A stretch of DNA of 64,000 nt from Clavaria fumosa (GCA_951802425.1 OX637803.1:2418001-2482000), one strand, 5' to 3'; shown: positions 44,626 to 56,600, counted from the stretch's first letter. Numbers and translations: made by a program. The notes: generated by a model not told the origin, from the letters alone.

Positions 44626-46319
44626 TTAGAACATGTAGTAAAAATCTCGGGAGGCCTTCCAGATGGTCAAGAAGCTGGCAGGAGTCCCGTACAGGAGGCG
44701 CTTCCCCCAGCCCGCAATTCCTCCACTCGTAATCTCCAAGCCACTCTTGCCTGCTTTCTGCCCTTTCCAGCCACATGAACAAGAGACAGAATAAAAACCG
44801 GGCTTTGCCATCTCAGTGCCAATTGTCAGTGTACGAACAGCGTGACAGACTGGGCACTGTGGCGAAATCAGGTCCCCGAGCGGACGGAGATTCTTGTGCC
44901 ACCAGACATACTCGAGGCCGATGAATGGTGAAAATACCTTGACTGATGTATGGGCACCGAGGCCCTCTTCCTCTTTCAAAAGTTCGGGGAGAATTCGAAC
45001 GATGGAAAAACACTCGACGAAATTCTTGATGACAAGTTTCAGCAAAAATGAGGTTGCCAAGTGTGGATAAAAGTTCGGTTGACCAAACCCGATGATGTGG
45101 TTGAAATACTGACTGCTGGTTGTGAGAAAGTAGGCAGAAACTCAAAATAAGCCACTTACGCCTTCGCAAACTTTTGTATTGCGAAGAGGGACGCATCCGT
45201 CTCCCACATACTCCCACATACCTCCATAATGAGCATCGAGTGCGCACCCTTGGCAAACGATGTGAGATCTGGCCCAAGAATCGCTTCTAGAAACTAAAAA
45301 TGAATGTATCCAGATCACTAATATCAAAAATCATGTGAAGAAAGACTTACCACTCCGATTTCAAGGGCTGTGCCTGGGGTGCAGTGGGGATCACCACTGT
45401 CTGGGTCGGTATGCGTGTATAAAAAGACAAGGAGACGCGTAACTCTCTTTCTGAATAAGAGAATAGTAATAAACATCAGAAATTGACTTATAAATAAAAA
45501 ATAAGACTTACTGTTGAATATGTTTTACAAATTTCGCCAAGATCGACTGGTGCTTCTGCAACGACTTGACATCCGATGGAATAACATCCAGCTTGACTTC
45601 TAATTCGAGGAATTCCTTTCCCTCTGATTCTGGGGTGTACCACCCGCTCAGCGTGTTTGCCACAGACTTGAAAGGATCGCCCCTTTCAGTGATGGAGCTG
45701 AGGCGAATATTGACAAGGGCGATTGAGTCGGTGTTTTGGCGTGCGTAGTGTCCTCGGAGTGTGGCAGGCTTGACTAACCCAAACAGTTGTGGGATGGGTT
45801 GATCATCATGGTGAAGGGGCTAAGAGCTCAAAATTTTAGTTCCTACCACACAAGGTATGAAAATAAAACCATACATGATAGGGCTCGTTCCGAGCGTCAG
45901 ACCTGATATGGCAACTCACACACATGAACTTTGTGTTTGCCTGGGCAACCAGGTGCTGCCCCCCTGGGATACTCAAGCACCTGTCACACATCGTTCGTGG
46001 ACAGTAATCACAATTTAGAGATAGCCCGCCATTCCCACACCCAGAACACCACTATGGGGCAGTCAGGTCAGATCCAATGGCAAATCCAAAGGGGGTCCAC
46101 TCACCTCATCATTTGCCTCTGGGTCTGCGGGATGAACCGTAGGCTGATCTCCTGATCAACACGATCGGAATGGACAGACACACCAGTGCTTACCAGAACG
46201 AGAGCAGGATCCTTGCGTGCTGGTGCAGGATCAGCAGACTTGGGATAGTCCTTAGGCAGGGTGGCTCTCATAGCAGGAGCACCAGATGACCTCTTAGCAG
46301 ATTGCTTAGTCCTAGCCAT
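44626..46319 (-). CDS. H3-tail-mimic plus PHD-like finger protein
   Basis: Exon 1 (46319-46194) starts MARTKQSAKRSSGAPAMRA, close to the histone H3 tail (ARTKQTARKSTGG). Exon 2 is 46143-46105; exon 3 from 46051 encodes an eight-cysteine cross-brace finger (CSGC, CDYC, CDRC, CVSCH), spaced like a PHD finger with Cys in place of its His. Later exons include KRVTRLLVFLYTHTDPDSGD and SMLIMEVCGSMW, and a C-terminal zinc-ribbon-like part (YVWWHKNLRPLGD, CPVC, CSCG), ending at 44626. Introns are 42-60 nt. It is a paralogue of the gene at 51715-53220. The THT and CGS motifs recall a caspase/CHAT-type His-Cys pair, a weak inference. Nuclear or chromatin-related action is likely. Confidence 0.65.
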
Positions 46320-46858
46320 GATTGTGTGAATGGACAAGGCAGACAAGGCGTCACGACTCAAAGTGTCGGCCGAACACGTCACGTGACTTAAAAGATCATG
46401 CGGAATGCGGTAAACAACGCACAGCATAGACGTCAGTTTAAAGACGAAGTGCAATTCATTGACATTTTTTTTCACTCAACAAAAAATCCTAGCTACGCAG
46501 CTCAGTGGTGTGGAACCCCCAATGCGGGCCCTCATCGGGAGCACCCCACCATATGAACCTTACATGAATATGATGTCTACAACTACAAAAGATGAGAAAA
46601 CGCAGCAACCGGTAGTTGGTGCCAACACCTGTGGTTGAGTATCGGGGTCGCACATCGCAAAGTCACCTGAAATTGCTTAAGTAAAAAGGGGATGTTGAAG
46701 TGGTACACTTACCTTGTCCTAATCTCTCCATCTCAATGGCCGACCGCATGGGTAGTAAGCATAGAAATGGGCTGGTCCAAAAATCAGTAAGTGAGGAGGG
46801 TGAGATGTGCATACCTTGTGAGTGTCACTACCCAAGGGTAGTAGGAACCGACCAAGAG

Positions 46859-47470
46859 GAAGGCCACCGAGAGCCACACACCCTGACTCACCGCAGAGCC
46901 AAGTTGTGTTGAGAAAGCCACCGAGGGCCGTGTCGCCTAACGCACCGCAGCGTCAACGAGAGAAAGGCCACCGAGGGCCGTGTCGCTTAATGCACCATAG
47001 CGTCAATGAGAGAAAGCCACCGAGGGCCGTGTCGCCTAACGCACCGCAGCGTCGACGAGAGAAAGGCCACCGAGGGCCGTATTGCTTAACGCACCGCAGC
47101 GTCAATGAGAGAAAGCCACCGAGGGCCGTGTCGCCTAACGCACCGCAGCGTCGACGAGAGAAAGGCCACCGAGGGCCGTATTGCTTAATGCACCGCAGCG
47201 TCAATGAGAGAAAGCCACCAAGGGCCGTGTCGCCTAACGCACCACAGCGTCGACGAGAGAAAGGCCACCGAGGGCCATGTCGCTTAACGCACCGTAGCGT
47301 CAATGAGAGAACGCCACCGAGGGCCGTGTCGCCTAACGCACCGCAGCGTCAACGAGAGAAAGGCCACTGAGGGCCATACACCCCGACGCACCGTGGCGTC
47401 AGGGTGTTGAGTCGAGAAGGCCACCGAGGGCCACACGCCCTGACACACCGCAGCGTCAAGGCGTTGAGTC
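46859..47470. repeat. Minisatellite of alternating 49- and 50-bp units
   Basis: About ten to twelve units of the form AAAG(G)CCACCGAGGGCCGT...GCACCGCAGCGTC...GAGAG. Units alternate between 49 and 50 bp, so the higher-order repeat is 99 bp and one plus-strand frame stays open for over 180 codons as a 33-residue repeat (KPPRAVSPNAPQ...). The last units drift. I think it is non-coding. Confidence 0.85.
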
Positions 47471-47645
47471 GCTAGGGGGGCTGGAGGAGGGAAAAGGCTG
47501 TATGCATCCAGCCCTTTCCTTCCTTCAGCCCCCTTTCGCGCGGACAGGGGAGTGCAAAGATAATGAGGGCGGTCATTGTGGTAGAGGGGAAAGGGTGGTG
47601 CGAGAAAAAAAAAGACGACTCCGTGTTTTTGAACTTCAACATGGG

Positions 47646-47727
47646 TTCCCACACTCACGATCATGTGATCTGACGCGTCAGGTCCCTTCCCACACTCACG
47701 ATCATGTGACCTGACGCGTCAGGTCCC
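47646..47727. repeat. 41-bp tandem duplication
   Basis: Two copies of a 41-base unit (starting TTCCCACACTCACGATCATG and containing GACGCGTC) follow each other with one difference. Confidence 0.9.
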
Positions 47728-47794
47728 TTGCTTAGTTTAGAAAGATGGCTTACATAATCTTAGCAAAGCGTGCCAAGCTCTTTTCTCTCTCCCT

Positions 47795-48740
47795 CTCCCT
47801 CTCGTCTCTCTTCCTCCCTTCCCCTAAGCGATGATGGCGGCGGCGAGACCAGGTGCGCCCTCCCTGGTCTTTTTTCATTCTCATTTCATTTTATTATTAT
47901 TTTCACTATTTACAGGGCAACGGACGACGGCAGACGACAGATGGCGACGACGACGACGGCGGCGGCGGGACCCTCACCCTCACCCCTCACCCTCACCCCT
48001 CCCTCTTTTCCCTCCCTCTCACCCTCACCCTCTCACCCTCACCCTCTCGCCTCACCTTCACCCTCACCCTCTCTCCTCCCTCTCTCCTCTCTCTCTCCTC
48101 TCTCTTCTCCCACCCCCAAGGGATGACAACGGCGGCGATGGGTGGGAACCACCAGGTGCGCCCTCGTCCCTGTCCTTTTTTCATTTCATTTTCATTTCAT
48201 TTCATTTTTCAAATTACTACGTACAGGGCGATGGACGACGGCAGACAACAGACGGCAACGGTGGCCGCGGCTCTCCATCTTCCTCCTTTCCCTCTCGGTA
48301 GCAAGAGCGACGGCGGCGGGGGCAGCAAGAGCGACGGCGGCGACCAGCAACGGTGGCAGCGGCAACCAGCAACGGTGGCAGCGGTGACCAGCAACGGTGG
48401 CAGCGGCGACCAGCGATAGTGGCGGTAGCGGTAGCGACCAGCAACGGCGACGGCGGCGGCGACCGGTGGTAGCGGGCAGGGGTGGCGACCAGCGACGTCA
48501 GCGGCGGCAACCAGCGACGGCAGCGGCGGCGACCGGCAACGGCAGCGGCGGCAACTAGCGATAGCGGCGGCGGTGGTGGCGACCCACGACGGCGGCGACC
48601 AGCGACCAACGACGACGGCGGCAGCGACCAGCGAGGGCGGCGGTGGCGACCAGTGACGGCGGCGGCAGCGGCGGAGGCAGCGACCAGAGACAGCGGCGCC
48701 GGCGACCAGCAACTGCGGTGGCAGTAACCAGTGACAGCGG
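47795..48740. repeat. CT-rich tract followed by GGC/GAC triplet-like repeat
   Basis: 47795-48115 is a CCCTCT/ACCCTC low-complexity tract. 48300-48740 is an imperfect repeat of GGCGGCGACCAGC and GCAACGGTGGCAGC words. Between them are two GATGGACGACGGCAGACAACAG-like copies (about 47930 and 48230). The many open frames are composition artefacts. Confidence 0.85.
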
Positions 48741-48914
48741 TAGTCGTCCCATCCCAAGAATGAAGGTGTTAGGGGTCTCTTAAGGATGAGACATGAGAGT
48801 AGGTCCATGTGAGGTCTGCTTAGTATTCACTTACTGCCTATTTTGCCATTCTATCTTTGTCCTGATAGTAAGATCTGGTAGGCCATTGGGAACAATGTAG
48901 ATGATAATAACAAT

Positions 48915-49346
48915 TTGGATGCGGCCAGTGATCATAGCAGTCTCAGCCCAAGTAATGACAATACTCTTATATATTTTGGAGAAACCGGCTCATTGTATCA
49001 CATTGAGAATTGGCCCGTAAAGTCTGCTGATGCCAAGGACGCTCTGGAGATGATGAAGACAACCCACCGTGTTATCCCGGTACCTGCCTACAATATGAAT
49101 GGGAATCTAATTTCCCCTTCAGAATATCGTTCTGAATTGATCGGAGCAGTAGTTGAACTTTATTTCACTCTGTCTCATTGGAGTATCACAGCAAAAGGTG
49201 ATGAGCTTGGATGTGATACTTATGTTGCAAATATCTCATCTATGCGATTCTTATACCACCAAAGAGAGCTATCATATCCCCTCGTAAACGTAGGACTACG
49301 GCAACAGATCCTATGGCCAAGAAGGCTCGAGTTTAGGTGGGTGACT
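48915..49346 (+). pseudogene. Unknown repeat-family protein, C-terminal part, frame-broken
   Basis: The frame reads LIYFGETGSLYHIENWPVKSADAKDALEMMKTTHRV, then a helical part, which I associate from memory with repeated proteins of mushroom genomes. Near 49245 a one-base shift moves the natural end into another frame, where a basic tail (SPRKRRTTATDPMAKKARV, stop about 49336) follows. The original frame runs on without sense. So it is likely a decayed copy. Confidence 0.5.
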
Positions 49347-49349
49347 TCA

Positions 49350-49700
49350 TTTCAGTTATGGCTTATCAAAATGATACTAAATAATCTTATTTGTAGATTA
49401 TATCATGTTTGATTGTCAACTTTTTATGTCTCATAAACCTATTTATTGTATATTTCTCATATTATTTACTGTATGTGTCATATATTATTTATTGTATATC
49501 CCTCTTAAATTATATAACTTATTTATCAGTTTGTACAAACAAAATTTGGCTGATTCAAGCAAGGGTTCTGCTGACGGTAGTCAGCCCTTCCTAGTGCATA
49601 ATGAGAACATAAATTATATAAGTAATTAATATATGAAAGCCAACGTCAGAATACAAACTTGCAGCATGTGAGAGACAATAAACTTGTTTCTAGGATGTGT
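49350..49700. other. AT-rich spacer, nothing recognised
   Basis: No coding or RNA feature is supported here. Confidence 0.5.
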
Positions 49701-49718
49701 ATAATCACATGACTTTAC

Positions 49719-50691
49719 ATGTATCGCTTTGCTAGTTCCTTAAAAGGCCTTTTTGAGTCTGAAAATCCACCGAAGTCCCATGCTCATGTGGAGGAACTTC
49801 TGCTTGGACTGGGTTTAGCACTGAGAGATGTGCACTTCGTACTCTTTACAGAACCTGAAGACCTCTCTGGAAAGCTTCCGTCATACTCGCAGGACATTGA
49901 CATTGCTGCATGGGATGTCTTGACTGCAACAGCAGATTGTCTGGCTGCAGTAATTGAGAGGTGAGCCTGTTGCATCAATTTCTTCCACCATGCTCATGTC
50001 TCAATTATTTTAAGGCATTATCGCAAGCCCAAGCCAGCTAAGCCAGCATCTGCTAAGACTTACATGACCAGTCTCCTGCCAAATATGATGCAGAGGCTAT
50101 CGAATGAGGTTGGTTTGGGATTTGAGGATTCAGAGAAGCTGGGAGCAGACTGGAGAGCCTTATGTGAGACTTGGATTGAAGCTGAATCTGCCTTGGCGAC
50201 AGCTGGAGGACCACCATTGGCACTGGAGAACCGTGGAGTCCCTGTTCCTCCTTCCCTCATCAGGTGGAGCCATACTCGGTTAGCAAGAAATTACGAGGAT
50301 ATCGACTATCCCTCAATTGGCCTAGAGGTCGCTGAATGGTGGGGGAGGATCCGGCCTGAAGGTGATGAGCAAGATGCTGACATCTTGGTCAAAAAGGAAT
50401 GGTGTGGGGGTGGTTTGACAGGAATTGTTCTCCTTGTCATGGGGATGAAGGTATGGGGATTGAGTCTGGAAGAGGAAGAACGGGCTGCTTGGAGCCAAAT
50501 GGTGAGAGAAGTGGCTGATATATTCAAGCTCATTCCATTGGCCCAAGTTCTGTAAGTGAAATATTCCATGAGTGAGCAAGAACTCACATTGTTTTAGAAG
50601 GAGACAAATGCGGGAGAGAAAAAGGAAGGAGACAGGAGTGGTAAAGATAGGACCTCCAGCAGGGAAGCATAGGAAAGTCCGAAAGCAATAG
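49719..50691 (+). CDS. Helical protein of unknown function with basic C-terminus
   Basis: Frame from MYRFASSLKGLFES at 49719, spliced at about 49961-50012 and 50554-50597 (GTAAGT...TTTTAG), ending KHRKVRKQ at 50689-50691. It contains a conserved-looking block (VPPSLIRWSHTRLARNYEDID, GLEVAEWWGRIRPEGD) and ends in a lysine/arginine-rich stretch that could be a nuclear signal. I do not recognise the family. The N-terminus may be incomplete because no upstream exon could be fixed. Confidence 0.5.
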
Positions 50692-50699
50692 GGAGGATA

Positions 50700-51330
50700 T
50701 TCAATGTCTGGTATGACAACTGTAATAAATATCCGAATATTCCATGCCAATGTCTATTGGGCATAGAATATTCTTGCCCATTGCTGTAATAAATATCTGA
50801 ATATTCCATGCCAATGTCTATTGGGCATAGAATATTCTTGCCCATTGCTGGACAAATGGCTATTGTGCAAAAAATATTCTTGCCCACCGCCAGACCCATG
50901 GTTATTAGGCAGAGAATATCCTATACTATGTCTGCTGGACCATGGCTATCGGGCAAAGAATATTCCCACCCACCGCCAGACCGGTTATTAGGCTCTATAC
51001 TATGTCCGCCGGACCAGTGGCTATCGGGCAAAGAATATTCCCACCCACCACCGGACCAATGGCTATTGAGAAGAGAATATTCTATACCATGTCTCGGACC
51101 AATGGTTATTAGGCAAAGAATATTCTTGTCAACCACCGGACCCATGGTTATTAGGCAGAGAATATTTTATACCATGTCCGCCGGACCGATGGCTGTTGGG
51201 CAAAGGATACTCTCCGCCGGACCCATTACATATGTTCAAATTGGATACTTCCGCCGGACTCCGCTGGCGCAAGTGAACTGGAGGATATTCACCATCCGGT
51301 ATCCCATGTCTATTGGGGGATTTTGACTGA
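50700..51330. repeat. Tandem array, about 62-70 bp unit
   Basis: Units of the type CAATGTCTATTGGGCATAGAATATTCTTGCCCA and CCACCGCCGGACC recur about ten times. The first two copies (50723-50850) are almost identical over 63 bp; later ones diverge, often at CG/CA/TG positions. It begins right after the stop of the gene at 49719-50691. Confidence 0.85.
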
Positions 51331-51714
51331 ATGGGTTGGCATACCACGTGTTTACCCATCAGAAGTGGCCGAACATTGGCTGCCCTGATATTTGCGGACT
51401 GGTGTAGATGTGGGCTGGAATGATATTTACATTGAAAAATGACTGAATGGTGTGAATTCTAATTTATTGATTTATTGGATTTATATCATATCAGAGTCAC
51501 AACATGGCAAGGTTTTCTGATACAGTTGTTGTTGTAGTAGAGCAGGATTAGGGGGGCTCGGCTAATCATGAAAATTGTTTACTCTATTCGTATGGTCTTG
51601 AGGCCGAGTAATTTCTACACAGGTGATAATTTGAACCTGAAACCCACTCAAATTGCAACTTCCTACAATGTGACAAAGGTAGATTTAGGCTATTTAACGA
51701 TGTTCCATGCTGAA

Positions 51715-53220
51715 CTACTCATTCACCTCTGAGACAACCATCCATCGCCCACCATCAACCTCCCCACCTAGCCATTTCACAGTATTAGGGCGTGGAAATT
51801 TGACTTTCTTCGGGCAGCCCTTACAACCAAACAAGCAAGATGAATCCGGGCCATTTACCGATACCCAGGATCGGATGCGGCCACAACTTTCACACTGCAC
51901 AGGCAGCCTGTTACCCCATGGGCGAATGGTACGATGCGTCCAGATGTAGCGAGAACCACATGGCTTTCCTTGCTCTCTGAAGATATGAAAGATGTTTGTG
52001 TGCCGGCAAATTGAAGTCATTGTTGGAAGAAATTGGCGATTGAAGTTGAAGAAAGGAAGGCCTTCAACAAGAACATGCTGGGCATATGAAAGGACAAGGG
52101 GGGAGATTATGCAGGGCTGCAGCTCCGCATTGGTGAAGCCAATGATATGAGAAAGATTAAGGCTGAAATATTAAGTCAGAGCAGAAGTTTGGGGAGTGAG
52201 ACAGACCCACTGGCTGGAACTAATCAAGAAACTGTTATAACTCGATGACTTATTGACAAGAGAGAGACCAGTCAAGAACCATAAGTGAGCTTCTGTATTG
52301 ATCGGGAATAGCGGCTTGGGGAGGAGTGCTTGCATGAACTAGGAATAATGTAAAGGCAGTGTTTTTAAAAATGGTTACCCATCTCTCACCTCTGTAACAC
52401 TGCCAGACGTGTTTGGACCCAGCATTGGGTCTCCAGTATCCTTGTGCAACTGTGTACTTATGAATATGACGACTCGGGTAGTTGAGCTGTTGCGCAGTGT
52501 TAGAAATTTTCCAAGTGATAGCAGTCCACTTACCATTGGCCAATAATCTCTCTGACATTGTTCTGGATTCGATTGGCATGCTCAGAAATCAGCATGTCAG
52601 AGGACAGGTCAAACGAGATCTCTCTGTTAACTAGGACCTCTTGATCCAGGAATGCTGACATGTACTCAGAAAGAATCTTGGCAGGAGATCCATTCAATCG
52701 CAAGCCAGAGAGGTAAAAGTGGACAATAACCAGTTTCGTGTTGATAACCTGGGACTGTGCAGTCATCTGAAAGTGACCTTTGATCTTCACCCCTTGGTCA
52801 TGAACAGGACGAAAAGCCGCAACATTGATATCACCGTCTACTGTGGGGGGGATGGTGGTGTCATGGATATGGAGGCCCTGGGCATTGTTCAGGTTAGAAG
52901 GAGGATTGGAACATAAGACCCTCACTTTATATGGCTGTGATGCAAAGAATCGTTCATGGCAATTGAGACAAAAGAATACTAAATTTGAAGATGGAAAAGC
53001 CGGGATTGTTATGCAATTTGAGCATAGTGTGCGAGGACAGTTGTAGCAGATGATCAAGGGTTTATTGCCATTAAGGCACATGTAGCAACGCTGGGAGACA
53101 TTTGTACTAGTTCTGCAACAGCAAAAGAGCACATACATCATTAGCAGCTGAAAGATGTCACTTCTTATTCACAAGCTCTTCTTTTGTTGGAAGCCGTCGC
53201 TTTTGAGACCGAGAAGCCAT
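51715..53220 (-). CDS. PHD-like finger protein, paralogue of the gene at 44.6-46.3 kb
   Basis: Starts MASRSQKRRLPTKEELVN at 53220. The second exon has the same eight-cysteine finger (CYMC, CYNC, CSNC, CLNCHE) followed by a region matching its paralogue in pattern (AAFRPVHDQGVKIKGHF, NREISFDLSSDM). Further exons (about 52555-52390, 52330-52195) lead to a last exon with ICRHTNIFHIF, YIWTHRTIRPWGNRLPVQCESC and GCKGC, stop 51715. Unlike the paralogue, its start is not H3-like. Introns are short and conventional. Function unknown; probably nuclear and repeat-associated. Confidence 0.6.
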
Positions 53221-53229
53221 TATTAGAGA

Positions 53230-54880
53230 TTCTCAGTTTCGTTTGGCAAGAATGTTTGCAGTGTAGTTACATAAGCTATAACAAATTCATGCAAATGATG
53301 TAATAAGTAGTGGTAAAGCAGCCACCCCCGGCATCTGATGACGCCTGGGGGGGCTCAGCTCACAAGTCGTGTAGGGCAAACAGTAGGCTAAGTAGAGGGA
53401 GTGGCAGGCGGGTGCTCGCAAATGAGTACACTAGCAGTCAAAAGAATGTACCAAAGTGAGAAGCTGAAAGGTACAGCTGGTAAGAGGGCGAGAAGAAAGG
53501 ATGGGGCCAGGCTGCTACTGATTGGACTACTGTAAACACATTTAAACACGATTATTTTTTTGAGTGACTGTGAACGCGTCGCGTGCTCAGCGCTCATCTG
53601 TGAAACAGTGACAGACAACGCGTCGCGTGTTCATCATGTGATGGACAATGCGTTGAGCACTCATCATGTGATGATAACATAAATAAACTGAAACATAGAG
53701 ATCCGTCACTTTCTTCTCTCTTCCATGCACTCTTCCCATAGGAATGCGACGCATCCAGCACTGCACCTGCAGAGCAGTGCTGGATACGCCTTATTCTTGT
53801 GCTGCGGGCATTGCGACTCCCTCTTCCGACACTCTTTCTCTGAGGTCCAATACTCCTTCTCCAAGGTCCGAGGCTCTTTTTCTCAGGTGAGCAGTTTCCT
53901 ATCAGTCCATACTACTCATCTATTTTTCAGGGTATGGGCTTTGCAGTCAGGCTAGCACGAGTCAAGGGGAGGGGGCACTGTGCGCCTTCAGAGTTGAGTT
54001 TGCGTCTATATGCTGGCGCGAGTCATTCTGCCTCCTAGGACTGGCTCTGGGGGGGGGCATTATGCTTGCCGATGAGATTGAATGCTGATCTTGATGCTGA
54101 TTGGCCTCATCTCACCCCTTGAAGATAATAGGCTTTTGTTTCCACCTGGAATTATTGCCATTGTCAGTTGCGCGTACTCACCGGATTGTTCCAATTCAGG
54201 GCATTTTGAAGACCCGAGTTGGGTCTAGCAAACGGTACGTATTGCGTACTTTTGTTACTCGTACTGACCTTAATTACTAGCCCTACCAACAAGAAATCGC
54301 AAGCCTCCGAAGAAGGAAGTACTAGCCCTACAGACGAGACCGAGTGGAACCTCCATAGAAGCCTTTTCAAAGTACGTAGTATCTACATCTCACATATCTC
54401 TGTGCTCATCTCATGGGTGTTTCCCTTAGCATATCTACAGAATTTCGATGCACCCATATTTAGATAGCGCTTCTTTCTCCGGGCTCGGGGAGGACTGAAC
54501 TGGCCACTCAGTCCTCTCCAAATGGCCCTACATACATTTGCACTCTTATACTTTTTTTATTCAATCTTTTCTACGTTATAACCAAGAATTGTACAACAAC
54601 TTAAAAATTTGGAAGAAATTCTGGTCGGTGAAAAAAATCACGTGACCTCTGCTTTAAATGTCACTGCCTACGAGGTTCGCACTTTGCTTTGTTACAGTGT
54701 ACCAGCACTAGTTTTCACACCAAACATGGCTTCCTTCTGAAGGTGAGTGTCATGAAAGCGTCATCCGTACTACCAGGCCAGCAAATTTCAATCCTTTAAC
54801 TTAAGGAACACCATGCAAATCAGGCGAACAAGGGGCTAAACCCCAACTATATATTTTATCGCAAGATAAGTACAATACTT
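53230..54880. other. No gene recognised; short CGCGTCGCG repeats
   Basis: At 53570-53665 three related segments carry AACGCGTCGCGTG or AATGCGTTGAGCA followed by CATCATGTGATG-like words. Exon-like pieces at about 54110-54470 (with a GTACGT...CTAG intron) suggest an unrecognised gene fragment. No family can be named. Confidence 0.35.
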
Positions 54881-54882
54881 AT

Positions 54883-55740
54883 CTACACGAAAGAAAGCCA
54901 AGACCCCTCTTCATCAAGGGAGGAGCCCGAGGTGCCGTACTCAGACCCCCAAGACTCCTCTTCCCACGACTCATCTGAAGAGTCTGAGAAGTCAGACTCA
55001 CCCACGAACCCGAGAGCTACCCTCAAGGGATGGGAGGCGAACTGACCATCCCAGATTCCCGCCTCCAGGGCAGCCTCTCGCAGATCTCGCACAGCGCCGA
55101 GAGAACCTCCGTCGTCCAGAGTAGGAGACGGGAGGGGGGAATAGGCGGGGGGGAGGTCAACGGTAGGAAGGGAGGGCGACGGAGGAGGCGCCACCAACGG
55201 GGTATCCAGAGGTTGGGGATCTGGACCTGGGGACGGTAAGCCGGATGTACAGGACCAGAACCAATCTCAGCCCAATCCTGCCCACCTTGGTACCAAGTAC
55301 CTTGGTCACCCCAAGGGGTGGTGGCCCAAACAGTTGGCGAGGGAGGACGGGGAGGAGCCCAGTCCCAATCTATAAAGAATCAGACTTACTGGAGACAGAG
55401 AGAAGCAGCTCGGCTAACTCACCATGAGGGTCCTCGAGAAGGTCACAGATACGTCGGTAAGGACCTTGGGTCAAGGAGCAATCCTTGACAAGGTGGGAGG
55501 GATCCCCACAGGCGAAGCATCGGTCGAGGACCCAGTAAAGGTCCGCATCGGCAGGGACGAGTTGAACCCACCAGTGGAAGGTGTCGCAAGAGAGCTTGAT
55601 TCCAGTACGAGGAGCGAAGAGGGAGGAGCTGTGGAAGAACTCGACAAGGTGGTGGCCTTGGAAGCACATAGCAGGCAGACTCTGAAGGGACGGCGAAAGG
55701 AGGAAGACCGTCCTTTTATCCAATAAACCGCCACAGACTA
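54883..55740 (-). pseudogene. Gag-like fragment with CCHC zinc knuckle
   Basis: Minus-strand frame 55723-55370 contains CFACGDPSHLVKDC, a CCHC knuckle, after SCDTFHWWVQLVPADADLYW. A second frame, 55197-54883, is proline-rich then acidic (DFSDSSDESWEEESW). This combination is usual for retroelement gag or ORF1 proteins. No RT is nearby, so it is a partial copy or a domesticated gag. Confidence 0.5.
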
Positions 55741-55789
55741 ATCTCGACCTCGATTGGGCAGACCCCTATCCACCAGACACGGTCACCCC

Positions 55790-56075
55790 TAAGAAGATCT
55801 CTGATCAAAGATCAGTTTCACTCGATCACTGCATCACACCGATCGATCAAGTGATCATGACTCAGAACAGCTCGATCACAGATCAGCTGACCCTCCGATC
55901 ATATCCCCAACAAGATCAGATGCAGCCGACGTGATGTAATGCATCGAAGCGGGGACCCTATCTGATCGCGGATGACATCATCATCACAAGGATCCCAACA
56001 AAGATCGACACTGCTCGGACTCATCATTCCAGTGCAAACGCGCAGCTTTCCTGATCATCCATCAGATTCCGATAT
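55790..56075. repeat. GATC-dense segment
   Basis: I count about fifteen GATC tetramers in 280 bp (for example TGATCAAAGATCAG, CCGATCGATCAAGTGATC), where about one is expected by chance. There is no strict period. It may be part of an LTR or leader of the gag-like element to the left. Confidence 0.7.
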
Positions 56076-56229
56076 TTAATCAATGACTCATACATCACGT
56101 ACAGCCCATAGCTAGAGTATATAAGACCTGAGACCAACCCACATGTACCCTAGCTTCGATCTTTTCGTCTATACACTTACTTGAGAGACCTCAACTAAGT
56201 CTGACAGCAAACGTCGCTGCTGAGAGCTT

Positions 56230-56600
56230 CGCGCTGGAAGGATTCGTCTTCCCACCTTTAAGGTCGCAAGTCATCCCTCCTGAGAGTTTCACCAGCCACC
56301 CATCGATTGAGCAGAACCTCTATCGGTTCGAGTATTACCAAAGGTATACAAGGACTTGGATAAAGGACCGACTACTCCGAGCCAATCCCCAGACTTATTA
56401 CCAGACACTTCGACTACTGCAGGAGTGCTCCCTGCATATCGAGAGACAAGTCCGTCAGGACTATCGACTAGCGTTAGAAACTGAACAGACCCTTCGCTCT
56501 ACCCTTGCACACCAAAGGGGTTTTGCTGTCACAAGCCCGACAGTGAGAGTAGCTCGTCTTGATAATAATAATAACAGAAAATGCGAGAGCCGAGATGAAT
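56230..56600 (+). pseudogene. Open frame, gag-like helical protein fragment
   Basis: A plus-strand frame without an obvious ATG reads ALEGFVFPPLRSQVIPPESF, then a basic helical part (YRFEYYQRYTRTWIKDR, HIERQVRQDYRLALE), ending at a stop near 56600. Composition and helicity suggest a gag fragment; no motif is diagnostic. Confidence 0.35.

Noticed and set aside
46822..47370. 182-codon frame as a real repeat protein
   Set aside because: It lies wholly in a minisatellite whose 99-bp dimer keeps frames open on both strands; no upstream exon or conserved domain supports it.
47770..48740. Multiple long frames on both strands
   Set aside because: CT-rich and GGC/GAC triplet repeats produce them; there is no consistent protein.
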